From assembly GCA_002470275.1 (NCBI GenBank), contig DKNY01000037.1:1-27528 (forward strand): DNA of 27,528 nt. Reading direction: 5' to 3'. Below are positions 1 to 7,641 of this stretch, piece after piece. Every line of letters starts with the position of its first letter. The first letter of the stretch is position 1. Origin of the DNA: Gammaproteobacteria bacterium UBA7376. GTDB lineage: Bacteria; Pseudomonadota; Gammaproteobacteria; Pseudomonadales; Azotimanducaceae. The position numbers were made by a program, and so were the translations under genes. The notes beneath the pieces were generated by a model that was not told the origin of the DNA, ran no database searches, and was given only the letters and a program-made list of their open reading frames with translations.

Positions 1-639
1 ATCGGGCGCGCACTGCGGCTTATTATTCGAAACGTCGGCGGAGCGAGGCCGGGTGAGACCGAGCGGTCTACCCTGGGTAACCCAATGAAGTTCAGCCTGT
101 GCTTTGCGGAATGGGAGGAACGTAATCCTTGGTCGCCGCTGCATGTTGAACGCGGTTTCAAGCCCGAGGACTCGGTGATCACGCTTTTTACCATGACCAG
201 CGGACCGAATTTGATCGTTGACCAAGATTCCCGCAGCGCTGCGGCGCTTGCGGGCACCTTGGGCCAGACCATGGCATCTATTTTCAATGCCAAGGCGTAT
301 TTGGCGACTGACTGTCTGCTGGTCATTGTGCCTGAGCACGTGAATACCTTCGTGCGTGATGGCTACGATAAGGCTGCCATTCGGCAGCGTATCCAAGAAG
401 TGGCCCGTCGTCCGCTACGTGAACTGATTGCGGATCAACTCTCCGGAGCGGGGGTAAAGCCAGAGGCCGCAGCGAAGATGGACGCCGAACGACTGGATAC
501 GCCCGTAGCCAAATTTAAGTCAGATGAAGATATACATATCGTGGTCGCAGGCGGTGAAGCCGGCAAATTTTCGGGTCTCTTTCATGGTTGGTTAACGGGC
601 GAGATGGGCTCTGTGCCTGTTTCTCGAAAGATTGATTAG
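1..639 (+). CDS. Conserved protein of unknown function, 5' end outside window; partner of the UGSC selenoprotein
   Basis: The reading frame is open from the first base. The 28 codons before the ATG at 85 (which include RNVGGARPGE and STLGNP) run smoothly into the conserved-looking stretch CFAEWEERNPWSPLHVERG, so the ATG at 85 is internal and the gene starts left of the window. The visible 212 residues look soluble: no signal peptide or membrane segment. They include a glycine-rich stretch near the C-terminus (VVAGGEAGKFSGLFHGW) that could be a nucleotide or phosphate loop, and end in SVPVSRKID. Cysteines are few and there is no UGSC or CGSC motif. I cannot name the function. The gene ends 60 bases before the selenoprotein gene on the same strand, with no terminator visible between, so co-transcription and a joint role are likely. 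That a protein of this type travels with UGSC proteins in other genomes is an impression, not something I can check. Confidence 0.85.
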   Translation: MGRALRLIIRNVGGARPGETERSTLGNPMKFSLCFAEWEERNPWSPLHVERGFKPEDSVITLFTMTSGPNLIVDQDSRSAAALAGTLGQTMASIFNAKAYLATDCLLVIVPEHVNTFVRDGYDKAAIRQRIQEVARRPLRELIADQLSGAGVKPEAAAKMDAERLDTPVAKFKSDEDIHIVVAGGEAGKFSGLFHGWLTGEMGSVPVSRKID

Positions 640-699
640 CGTCCCGTTATTTCCAGCGATGGGGTATAACTACGGTCACAAGCAGAGGAGAAGATAGCC

Positions 700-1248
700 A
701 TGCTGACAATAATGGATCCGACGAATGAGTCGGTGCCTGTTACCAGACAAATTACGCCGAGGCCGGAGCAGATTAAAGGGCGCGTAGCGTTGCTGGATAT
801 CTCAAAGCCGAGAGGCAGTGTCTTATTGGACAGGCTGGAGGAGGCATTACTTCAACGTCTCCCGGGTGTGGAAATTAGCCGGTACGCAAAGCCAACCTTC
901 GCGAAGCCAGCTCCAGAGGCGCTTCGCCAAGAGATTGCGGCCAACGCAGATTTTGTTGTCGAGGCGTTGGCTGACTGAGGCTCCTGTACCACGTGCAGTT
1001 TGCATGACACGGTATGGTTTGAAATTCACGGAACGCCGGCGGTATCTATTGTCTCTACCGAATTCGTGAGCGCAGCGGCGGTTCAGGCCGATGCTCTCGG
1101 TATGACTGATGCGCAACGGGTCTTTGTTCAGCATCCGATACAGGATGCCACGGATCAGGAGATGCGTGATAAGGCGGATGCCATTGTCGAGGCGACGCTC
1201 GCGACGCTAACCGCCGCCAAGGGGGCTGGTGACGAGGCGCTAGAGTGA
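700..1248 (+). CDS. UGSC-motif selenoprotein, one gene read through an in-frame UGA at 976-978
   Basis: Conventional calling stops at TGA 976-978 (92 residues) and sees a second ORF from 1000 to 1248. Both are in the same frame, and reading TGA as selenocysteine gives a continuous 182-residue protein: VVEALAD-U-GSCTTCSLHDTVW. The stop falls exactly at the U of the motif that defines the UGSC selenoprotein family, known from marine metagenomes and from Cys-containing (CGSC) homologues. Residues are U93, C96 and C99 (U-x2-C-x2-C), suggesting a redox active site; the substrate is unknown. Protein-like sequence continues for about 90 residues after U93 (WFEIHGTPAVSIVSTEF). The chosen ATG has GAGGAG at 685-690, 9 bases upstream; the in-frame ATG at 715 lacks such a site. 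A SECIS-like hairpin follows the UGA. The last 9 bases overlap the convergent SDR gene. Translation needs SelA/SelB/SelC/SelD, which are not in this window. Confidence 0.9.
976..1017 (+). promoter_or_regulatory. Bacterial SECIS element (selenocysteine insertion hairpin)
   Basis: The RNA just downstream of the UGA can fold as follows: 987-990 (UACC) pairs with 1011-1014 (GGUA), 993-995 (GUG) pairs with 1008-1010 (CAC), and 996-997 (CA) pairs with 1005-1006 (UG). Bases 991-992 and 1007 bulge, and the apical loop 998-1004 (GUUUGCA) begins with GU. The loop starts 20 bases after the UGA. Known bacterial SECIS elements have a small apical loop with a conserved G in its first positions, about 16-37 bases downstream of the UGA, and are read by the SelB elongation factor. 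The fit is good, but I drew the fold by eye without computing energies. Confidence 0.75.
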
Positions 1249-2013
1249 CGCACAGATATGACCGCCATCTACCACGATGACAGATCCGGTCATATAGCGC
1301 GACGCATCGCTGGCGAGCAGCAGCAGCGGACCGTCCAGGTCTGGAAACTCGCCAATGCGTCGCATGGGAATATTTCTTATAAATTCTTCCGCCATTGGAG
1401 ACTCCAGTAGGAGTCGGCTTACATCGGTTAGAAAATAACCGGGCGCTAGGGCATTGACCCGTATGTTGTATTTGGCCGCTTCAAGCGACATGACCTCTGT
1501 CATACGCGACATGCCGCCCTTGGATACGGCATAGGAAAACTGTCCCTTGATGGTGCGGACGGAGGTGATGCTGGAGACCATGATAATATTGCCACCGGAC
1601 TGCTGATGAGTGACGACGCGGTCCGTATAAAGTTTCGATACCATCCAGGCAGCTTTGAGATTGGTGTCTAATACAGAGTCCCAATCCTCCTCTTCGGTGG
1701 TGTAGTAGGTCTTCGCTCCGGATTCCACACCAGCGTTGTTAATCATGCAGTCCAGGCGCCCATGGCGTTCAAAGGCGCGGTCTAAAAACGCTTCGATGCT
1801 GGTTCGGTCTGTCACGTCAAGCGCGATGGCTTCCGCCTTACCCCCTGTCTCAGAAATCTCGGCGACGCGTTGGGCGAGTTTTTCTTCTCGGCGAGCGCCG
1901 AGAATAACGTGGGCGCCCTGGGCCGCCAGGGTGCCCGCGAAATGATGGCCAAAACCCGAGGAGGCCCCAGTAATGGCGATGACCTGACCGCTTAAATCAA
2001 AGGTAGTTGTCAT
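1240..2013 (-). CDS. Classical short-chain dehydrogenase/reductase (SDR family)
   Basis: 257-residue Rossmann-fold oxidoreductase of usual SDR length. Motifs are intact: TGASSGFG at residues 15-22 for the dinucleotide, D66-V67 for the adenine ring, NNAG at 92-95, and the catalytic set N118, S148, Y161, K165 (YAVSK). Arginines 41-42 after the second beta strand suggest NADP(H) rather than NAD(H). The substrate cannot be read from sequence; annotated relatives are often called 3-oxoacyl-ACP reductase or gluconate 5-dehydrogenase, and I do not choose between them. The gene is convergent with the selenoprotein gene and overlaps its last 9 bases. The CoA-ester lyase gene diverges from its 5' end across about 130 bases that must hold both promoters. 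Confidence 0.92.
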   Translation of the reverse strand: MTTTFDLSGQVIAITGASSGFGHHFAGTLAAQGAHVILGARREEKLAQRVAEISETGGKAEAIALDVTDRTSIEAFLDRAFERHGRLDCMINNAGVESGAKTYYTTEEEDWDSVLDTNLKAAWMVSKLYTDRVVTHQQSGGNIIMVSSITSVRTIKGQFSYAVSKGGMSRMTEVMSLEAAKYNIRVNALAPGYFLTDVSRLLLESPMAEEFIRNIPMRRIGEFPDLDGPLLLLASDASRYMTGSVIVVDGGHICASL

Positions 2014-2146
2014 AGTCGGCTCCGCTTGGGTTAGGACAGGCGCCCGGCTGCTTGGCCACCCAGGCTACCGATATCTGCTGCTATTTTACATAGACTCCCC
2101 GGTTGCTGCCGCTAGACTGACTGTGATGTTAAGCAAGGAGAGTAGC

Positions 2147-3001
2147 TTGAGCGTTAGGAGATCGTTGCTATATATGCCCGGAGCGAATGAACGTGCCCTG
2201 GAAAAGGCAAAGGGCCTGGATTGCGATACCTTGATCTTCGACCTAGAGGACGCCGTAGCGCCCCAGGCCAAGGCTCAAGCACGAGCCCAGGTGGTTACTG
2301 CGGTAAGGGCGGGTGGATACGGTTACCGCGAACTGGTTGTGCGCTGTAATGGTTTGGATAGCCCCTGGGGTCAGGATGACCTTAGGGCATTGGCTGATAC
2401 GCCGATATCGGCGCTGCTCTTCCCTAAAATCGAGACCGCGCAGCAGGTGCACAAAATCGCCGCAGAACTGGCCATGGTCTCTCAGGATCTGGCGATCTGG
2501 ATCATGATTGAGACACCCAGAGCCATTCTTGACCTGGAGCAGCTAGCCAGCCTGGCTTCGGTTCAAGCACTGGTGATGGGGACCAGTGACCTCGTGACCG
2601 AGCTGCGGGCATCCCACGTTCCTGGTCGTGAGAATTTGCAGTACGCGCTGCAGCGCTCGCTATTGGTGGCCCGCCTTTATGGCAAGGAGATCTTTGATGG
2701 TGTCCAACTCAATTTTACCGACGCAGCGGCCTTTCGCAGTGAATGCGAGCAGGGACGCGCCATGGGCTTTGATGGTAAAACGCTGATTCACCCCAGCCAA
2801 ATTGGCCCCGCTAATGCGGCTTTTGGCGAGACCGAAGCCCAGGTAGAACGTGCGAGGGGACTGCTAGCGGCCTGGGACCAGGCCCTAACATCAGGCAAAG
2901 GCGTCGCTGTGTACGAAGGTCAACTGGTGGAAAACCTCCATGCAGCAGAAGCACGCCGCATCATCGCCCGCAGTGAAGCCCTCGCGGCCAGGCCGCGCTA
3001 G
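2147..3001 (+). CDS. CitE/HpcH-type CoA-ester lyase (HpcH/HpaI aldolase/citrate lyase family)
   Basis: TIM-barrel C-C lyase or thioesterase acting on beta-hydroxyacyl-CoA esters such as malyl-CoA or citramalyl-CoA. With the TTG start at 2147 the protein has 284 residues and opens SVRRSLLYMPGANERALEKA, exactly where family members begin. AAGGAG at 2135-2140 sits 6 bases before this TTG, while the upstream GTG 2123 and ATG 2126 lie ahead of that ribosome site and have none of their own. Expected Mg/CoA residues are present: D32-x-E34-D35 (FDLEDAV), R66-x-N68, E122 (IETPRA) and D148 (GTSDL). The exact substrate (malyl-CoA, citramalyl-CoA or other) is open. The gene converges on the RND permease gene with 2 bases between stops. 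A malyl-CoA thioesterase role would fit with malate synthase in the window, but that is only context. Confidence 0.88.
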   Translation: MSVRRSLLYMPGANERALEKAKGLDCDTLIFDLEDAVAPQAKAQARAQVVTAVRAGGYGYRELVVRCNGLDSPWGQDDLRALADTPISALLFPKIETAQQVHKIAAELAMVSQDLAIWIMIETPRAILDLEQLASLASVQALVMGTSDLVTELRASHVPGRENLQYALQRSLLVARLYGKEIFDGVQLNFTDAAAFRSECEQGRAMGFDGKTLIHPSQIGPANAAFGETEAQVERARGLLAAWDQALTSGKGVAVYEGQLVENLHAAEARRIIARSEALAARPR

Positions 3002-3003
3002 GC

Positions 3004-6000
3004 TTACGAGGTCGCCTGAGGCGTGCCTGTCGAATTTGGTGGGGTAAGCAGGCGTCGTTTGAGGCTGCCTACCTGGTGCGGGATTGCCAGCATTGCCGGA
3101 GTTGTAACCAGCGTGAGCATTGTGGCAAAGGTTAGCCCTGACACAATGGCCTGAGACAGCGGTACCCAGAAGGAGGAGAGCATGCTACCGAAAATGATGG
3201 TCCTGTTTACAAAGTCGATACTGATGTTGCAGGCCAGGGGCAAAAGTCCAAAGACGGTAGTCACCGTGGTTAACATCACCGGGCGCAGGCGTTGGGCGCC
3301 CGTTCTCACAATGATGTCGATATAGTGGGCATCTGGGTTCTCGCGCATGATCTGGTTATAGGTATCGATCAGTACGATATTGTTGTTAACCACAATGCCC
3401 GCAAGCGCCACCACGCCTACGCCGGTTAGAATCGCACTGAACGGATTTCCGGTCACCAAGAGACCCAGCAGTACCCCGGCTGTAGATAGGACGACGGCGA
3501 AGAGGATCAGCGCGCTCTGATAAAAACTGTTGAACTGGGTTACCAGCAGCACAAACATGAGCAGCAGCGACAGGCCGAAGGCGATGCCCACAAAGGCTAG
3601 AGATTCGGCCTGCTCTTCGTTAGCGCCGCGAAAATCGATGGAAAGTTCCGGCGGCCAGTCTTGGCTGTCTACCCAGGCCTGCAGTTCTTTGACTTTATCG
3701 TCAGCCAGCACGCCAGGCGCCACGTTGGCGAATGCGGTTTTGATCGGTTTGCCGTTGCGACGCTGTAGGGTGTCCACATTGGGCACCGGTTCAAGGGAAA
3801 CGAAGTTGGTTAATGGCACTATGCCGCTGGCCGTGGCCATCTGCAGGTCGTCCAGGGCCTGCATCCCTCTTTGCTCCGAGGGATAACGGACGCGAATGTC
3901 CACCGCGTCGTCGGCGCGATCTGGCCGATATTCTGCGACCTTGATGCCGTTGGTGACTAGCTGAACGGCGACGCCAACCTGGGTGACATCCGCGCCGTAG
4001 ATGGCAGCCTGAGCGCGATCAACGTTGAGCTTAAATTCTACGCCCGGGAGGGAGCGCGTATCTTCGATATCTCTTAGGTCGTCAACGTTTCGATTCATAT
4101 GGTCCACGATCGCTTCGATGGCGGGATCTAAGAGGCTGCGGTTGTAGGAGGAGACCTCGATATTGATATCCTTACCGACCGGTGGGCCCATATCCATTTC
4201 CTTGATTTCCACCTCAATCCCTACGATTTTGTCCGTGCGTTGTCGAATAGCCTCTAGAATTTCTCGGGATCCCGATTGCCTGTCCATCTCATCATATAGC
4301 TCAAGGAAGATGCCGCCGATCTGATCCACGCCGCTGCCGTCCTGGCTGGGGCGTCCGGACAGCTGAGTAAAGCTGTTGGTGTGTTCGATGCCCTCCACAT
4401 CCAAAATTTCGTCTTCGACCTCTCTAACCAGGGCATTGGTCTCATCTACGCTGAGGTTGCCTCGGGCTCTGATTTTGACTACGGCAAATTTTGATTCTGC
4501 CTGGGAAAAGTAAATCAGGCCGCTTCCGTACTGCCCGTAGGCCCAAAAGGTCGTCACCAAAATACCAACCGTCAGCGCCATGGTGAGAATTCCGTAGCGC
4601 GCGGCATAGGCAAGTACCCGGGAATAAAGGCCGGTTAGAGAGCTAAGGGTTCTGGGGTCGCCCGTTTCGAGTGTTTGCAGGGTTTCCGTCGTTTTGCGAT
4701 CCCGACTCCCCGCCTTCCCAATAATCGAGCCGATGACCGGGCCAAACACCAAGGCATAGAGTAAAGACCCGCTAAGTACCGTAAAGACCGTCACCGGCAG
4801 ATAGCGCATAAATTTGCCCGATACGCCGGGCCAGAACATAAGCGGCAGAAAAGCTGCCAAGGTGGTTGCTATGGAGGCCGTTACCGGCCAGAACATGCGT
4901 TTAGCCGCCGCCACATAGGCTTGGTGGGCACCATAGCCCTCGATCATCTTTCTATCGGCATACTCGGTGACCACGATAGCCCCATCGATAAGCATGCCGA
5001 GACCCAGCAGCATGCCGAACATGACCATGAAGTTAAATGAGTAGCCCACCAAATAAATAAAGATTAACGAGAAGAGAAAGGACGCCGGAATGCCAATGCC
5101 TACGATCAGCCCGTTGCGCAGGCCCATAGCGGCGACGACGATAATCATGACCAAGCCGAGCGCCGTGATGATATTGCCCTCTAGCTCGACGACCTGACTT
5201 TCGGCGTAGGGGCCCTGGTCCTGGGAGTAAATAACATCCACCTTAGACGGTAGTCTGGGGCGGTAGGCGTCGACCACGCGCTTGGTCGAAGCGATGGCAT
5301 CAAGAATGTTGAAGTTGGCGCGCTTGGTGATCTGCAGGCTGATAGCGTTTCGACCGTCAACGCGCGAGTAGCTCGTACGATCTTTGAAGGTGCGACGAAC
5401 TGTCGCGACGTCGCTGAGGGTAATAACGGTGTCGCCAAGGGTCTTGATCGGGATGTCGAGTACATCCCGCGGATTTTCAATGATCCCCGGGACCTTGATA
5501 GAGAAGCGGCCTTCGCCGTTATCCAGGCTGCCGGCAGGAATCAGGCGATTGTTTTGAACGATGCTATTGATAATCGTCGTCGAGGAAAGTTGGTAGGTCT
5601 CCAGTACCTTGGGGTCGATGACCGCCTCCATCACCTCTTCCCGTTGGCCCCACATCTCGGCAGCAAGAATGCCAGGCTGGGCCTCGATGGCGTCCCGAAG
5701 GTCGAGAGCGATGGTGTACAGCATACGTTCCGGGACGTCGCCGACCAGGTTCACCTGAATAATTGGGAAGTCCGAGGTCGACTGTTCCTGAACAATGGGT
5801 TCTTCAGCGTCGCTGGGGAATTCAACTTTGGCTCGATCTACGGCTTCGCGCACATCAATGGACGCCTGATCTAGGTCGAAGTCGGCGTCAAACTCAATCA
5901 TTACCGTTCCGGCATTTTCCGACCCAAAGGACAAGACTTCTTCAATGCCCTCTACCTGCCGCAGCTCTTGCTCCACCGGCATGATCAGCAGGCGCTCTGC

Positions 6001-6168
6001 GTCTTCAGGAGAAATGCCCTCATGCATCAGGGTGACGACGAAGAAAGGCACCTCAATTTCTGGGTCACCCTCAACGGGGATGACACCTCTGGAAATCATT
6101 CCAGACAGCAGGATCATGAAGAGAATAAGCAGGGTCGTGCGCGACCGGGAGATAATCGTTTCAAGCAT
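3004..6168 (-). CDS. RND efflux permease (AcrB-like superfamily, inner-membrane pump)
   Basis: 1054 residues, the normal size for a resistance-nodulation-division transporter, with the standard plan: TM1 at about 10-30, a large periplasmic loop, TM2-TM6 from about 330, a second periplasmic loop and TM8-12 at the end. The TM4 signature LGMLIDGAIVVTEYADR carries D395, matching AcrB Asp407; the position of Asp408 is Gly396. In TM10, VVALAGIVVNNNIVLID has Asn where AcrB has Lys940. The proton relay is therefore non-AcrB-like, as in several less studied RND branches. It starts 13 bases after the adaptor stop, so the two form one operon. No outer-membrane TolC partner is encoded here. Substrates cannot be predicted; multidrug, solvent or lipid export are all possible. 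Confidence 0.94.
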   Translation of the reverse strand: MLETIISRSRTTLLILFMILLSGMISRGVIPVEGDPEIEVPFFVVTLMHEGISPEDAERLLIMPVEQELRQVEGIEEVLSFGSENAGTVMIEFDADFDLDQASIDVREAVDRAKVEFPSDAEEPIVQEQSTSDFPIIQVNLVGDVPERMLYTIALDLRDAIEAQPGILAAEMWGQREEVMEAVIDPKVLETYQLSSTTIINSIVQNNRLIPAGSLDNGEGRFSIKVPGIIENPRDVLDIPIKTLGDTVITLSDVATVRRTFKDRTSYSRVDGRNAISLQITKRANFNILDAIASTKRVVDAYRPRLPSKVDVIYSQDQGPYAESQVVELEGNIITALGLVMIIVVAAMGLRNGLIVGIGIPASFLFSLIFIYLVGYSFNFMVMFGMLLGLGMLIDGAIVVTEYADRKMIEGYGAHQAYVAAAKRMFWPVTASIATTLAAFLPLMFWPGVSGKFMRYLPVTVFTVLSGSLLYALVFGPVIGSIIGKAGSRDRKTTETLQTLETGDPRTLSSLTGLYSRVLAYAARYGILTMALTVGILVTTFWAYGQYGSGLIYFSQAESKFAVVKIRARGNLSVDETNALVREVEDEILDVEGIEHTNSFTQLSGRPSQDGSGVDQIGGIFLELYDEMDRQSGSREILEAIRQRTDKIVGIEVEIKEMDMGPPVGKDINIEVSSYNRSLLDPAIEAIVDHMNRNVDDLRDIEDTRSLPGVEFKLNVDRAQAAIYGADVTQVGVAVQLVTNGIKVAEYRPDRADDAVDIRVRYPSEQRGMQALDDLQMATASGIVPLTNFVSLEPVPNVDTLQRRNGKPIKTAFANVAPGVLADDKVKELQAWVDSQDWPPELSIDFRGANEEQAESLAFVGIAFGLSLLLMFVLLVTQFNSFYQSALILFAVVLSTAGVLLGLLVTGNPFSAILTGVGVVALAGIVVNNNIVLIDTYNQIMRENPDAHYIDIIVRTGAQRLRPVMLTTVTTVFGLLPLACNISIDFVNRTIIFGSMLSSFWVPLSQAIVSGLTFATMLTLVTTPAMLAIPHQVGSLKRRLLTPPNSTGTPQATS

Positions 6169-6181
6169 CGTGATGCCTCTG

Positions 6182-7360
6182 CTATCCCTCGGCCTGGGCG
6201 GTCTTTAGGCCGGGCACTGAGGCCCTGGGCCCCGGCGCGGAGCGCTGATCTGATACGTCTGCCGTTTGCCCCGGTAATCCTGAAGAGATGGGTTGGACGC
6301 GTTCACCGACCACCACCAGTTCCTGACCTACGGTGATGATCTTAGTTTGGTTTGGCAATCCGGTCACCCAGACGCCGTCTGGGTCCTCGTCAACTAAGCG
6401 GACCGGGTAGAAGTGAACAATATCGTTGTCATCGACGGTGCGGATGCCGTAGCCCCCCTCGTCGTCCAAGCTGAACAAGGCGGGAGAGACCTTATGGGCC
6501 ATAACGCGTTCGACGGGCAAAAGGATTTCTGTGGTTATGCCGGAGCGTAAGGCTTGGCTCTGATTATCGACCTCAACCTCAATGGCATAGGTGCGGGTAT
6601 CCGGATCGCTTTGTTGCCCGATAAAGGTAATGTTGCCCTGGACCTGACGGCCATCGTTGAGGATGCCCGTGGCGGCGATACCCGGCTCTAGCTCTAAAAC
6701 GACCCGTTCAGATACTCTGCCCACCAAGAGCATAGGATTAAGGTCAACAATGGTCGCGCAGGTTTGGCCGGGCTGTACGTAGTCGCCAACCTCCAGGTTT
6801 ACGTCTTCGACTATGCCAGCAAAGGGGGCCCGAACTCGGGTTTTTTCCATGTCGAGCTGACGACGCTTCAACGTTGCCTCCGCTGAAGCTAGGTCAGCCA
6901 GGGCCGTGGCGATGGCGTTTTCGGAGAAGTACCCCTGAGCTTTGAGCCGCTGAGCACCCGTGTATTCGAGCCTGGCCTGGTCGACTTTCTTGCTTGCTTC
7001 ATCCAGGGCCGCGATCCGGTCTTCGACGGAAATCTCGCAAAGCACGTCACCGGTTAGTACCGAATCGCCGCGCTCCACTTGACGCGCAGTGATCCGACCC
7101 ACGGTCTCGGTGCGAACCGCGACCGTGCGCTTGTTCTCTGTCTTACCTCTGACCAGGGTCAGGCGAGTTTTTTCCTGCGCGACGGCATTCCGAACGCGCA
7201 CGGCAGTGGGCACTTTGTCCGCCAGCAGTCTCTGCTCTTGATCATTGCGCTCGGCGATTGATGCTTCATAGCTGTCGGGGTCACTGCCAATTTCGCCGCT
7301 AAACAGCCAAGCGCTCAGGGCGATAGCGATGAGGAGGGCCCAAAGGTATGTTGATCTCAT
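6182..7360 (-). CDS. RND efflux periplasmic adaptor (membrane fusion protein, HlyD/AcrA-like)
   Basis: Bridges the inner-membrane RND pump to an outer-membrane channel. With the ATG at 7360 the protein has 392 residues and starts with a clear N-terminal membrane anchor (RSTYLWALLIAIALSAWLF). The GTG at 7417 would add 19 polar residues before the anchor and has no ribosome site, so I prefer 7360. A biotinyl-lipoyl-like half-motif (ITARQVERGDSVLTGDVLCEI) is followed by a helical hairpin, the second half-motif (VRAPFAGIVEDVNLEVGDYVQPGQ), a beta-barrel domain and a membrane-proximal domain. The C-terminus is a proline/alanine-rich tail. It is the first gene of the pump operon, about 95 bases behind a promoter candidate that overlaps a perfect palindrome. 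Confidence 0.9.
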   Translation of the reverse strand: MRSTYLWALLIAIALSAWLFSGEIGSDPDSYEASIAERNDQEQRLLADKVPTAVRVRNAVAQEKTRLTLVRGKTENKRTVAVRTETVGRITARQVERGDSVLTGDVLCEISVEDRIAALDEASKKVDQARLEYTGAQRLKAQGYFSENAIATALADLASAEATLKRRQLDMEKTRVRAPFAGIVEDVNLEVGDYVQPGQTCATIVDLNPMLLVGRVSERVVLELEPGIAATGILNDGRQVQGNITFIGQQSDPDTRTYAIEVEVDNQSQALRSGITTEILLPVERVMAHKVSPALFSLDDEGGYGIRTVDDNDIVHFYPVRLVDEDPDGVWVTGLPNQTKIITVGQELVVVGERVQPISSGLPGQTADVSDQRSAPGPRASVPGLKTAQAEG

Positions 7361-7455
7361 CTCACTAAATCCAAAAGTTCGGTTTGTCGAGCCGGCCTGG
7401 GTCCCTCCTTGGTGCACGGTGAAACGCGTACTCCGGGCCCAATGGTCGAAAAAAC

Positions 7456-7490
7456 GTTACCGAAGGTAACACGCCATCTATACCTGTCAA
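7456..7490 (-). promoter_or_regulatory. Promoter with operator-like palindrome for the RND operon
   Basis: On the minus strand a consensus -35 TTGACA (7490-7485) is followed after 16 bases by TACCTT (7468-7463), a weak -10. The -10 lies inside a perfect inverted repeat, GTTACC-GAA-GGTAAC (7456-7470). An operator overlapping the -10 of an efflux operon is the usual arrangement for TetR-type repressors. No repressor gene lies next to it in this window, so the regulator would be elsewhere. The promoter is a by-eye reading. Confidence 0.5.
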
Positions 7491-7600
7491 TTGATCAGGC
7501 CTGAACGGTGCTGCTTTAACGACGAGTGATGAAGTATCTACAGAAACAACTGAAAGCGTTGTCAAAATTGCTCGTGTTTACGTTCACGGGGTGTGCATGG

Positions 7601-7626
7601 GCCTTCGCCCGCGAGCGGGCGAAGGC
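7601..7626. terminator. Strong GC-rich hairpin between GST and the RND promoter, possible terminator
   Basis: A perfect 12-base inverted repeat: GCCTTCGCCCGC (7601-7612) and GCGGGCGAAGGC (7615-7626), separated by GA. It sits 15 bases past the GST stop codon, where a terminator of the minus-strand detoxification cluster is expected. On the minus strand it is not followed by a T-run; on the plus strand it is followed by GTGTTGTTT, but no plus-strand gene ends there. Termination is therefore likely by position but not typical in sequence. Confidence 0.5.
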
Positions 7627-7641
7627 GTGTTGTTTATTGGG

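Noticed and set aside
700..978. Reading the first half of the UGSC gene as a pseudogene or a complete 92-residue protein
   Set aside because: Coding character continues in the same frame after TGA, with the UGSC motif and a SECIS-like hairpin at the stop; readthrough explains it better.
847..1134. 95-residue minus-strand ORF across the UGA region
   Set aside because: Antisense to the selenoprotein gene, no ribosome site and no protein-like features; a shadow frame.
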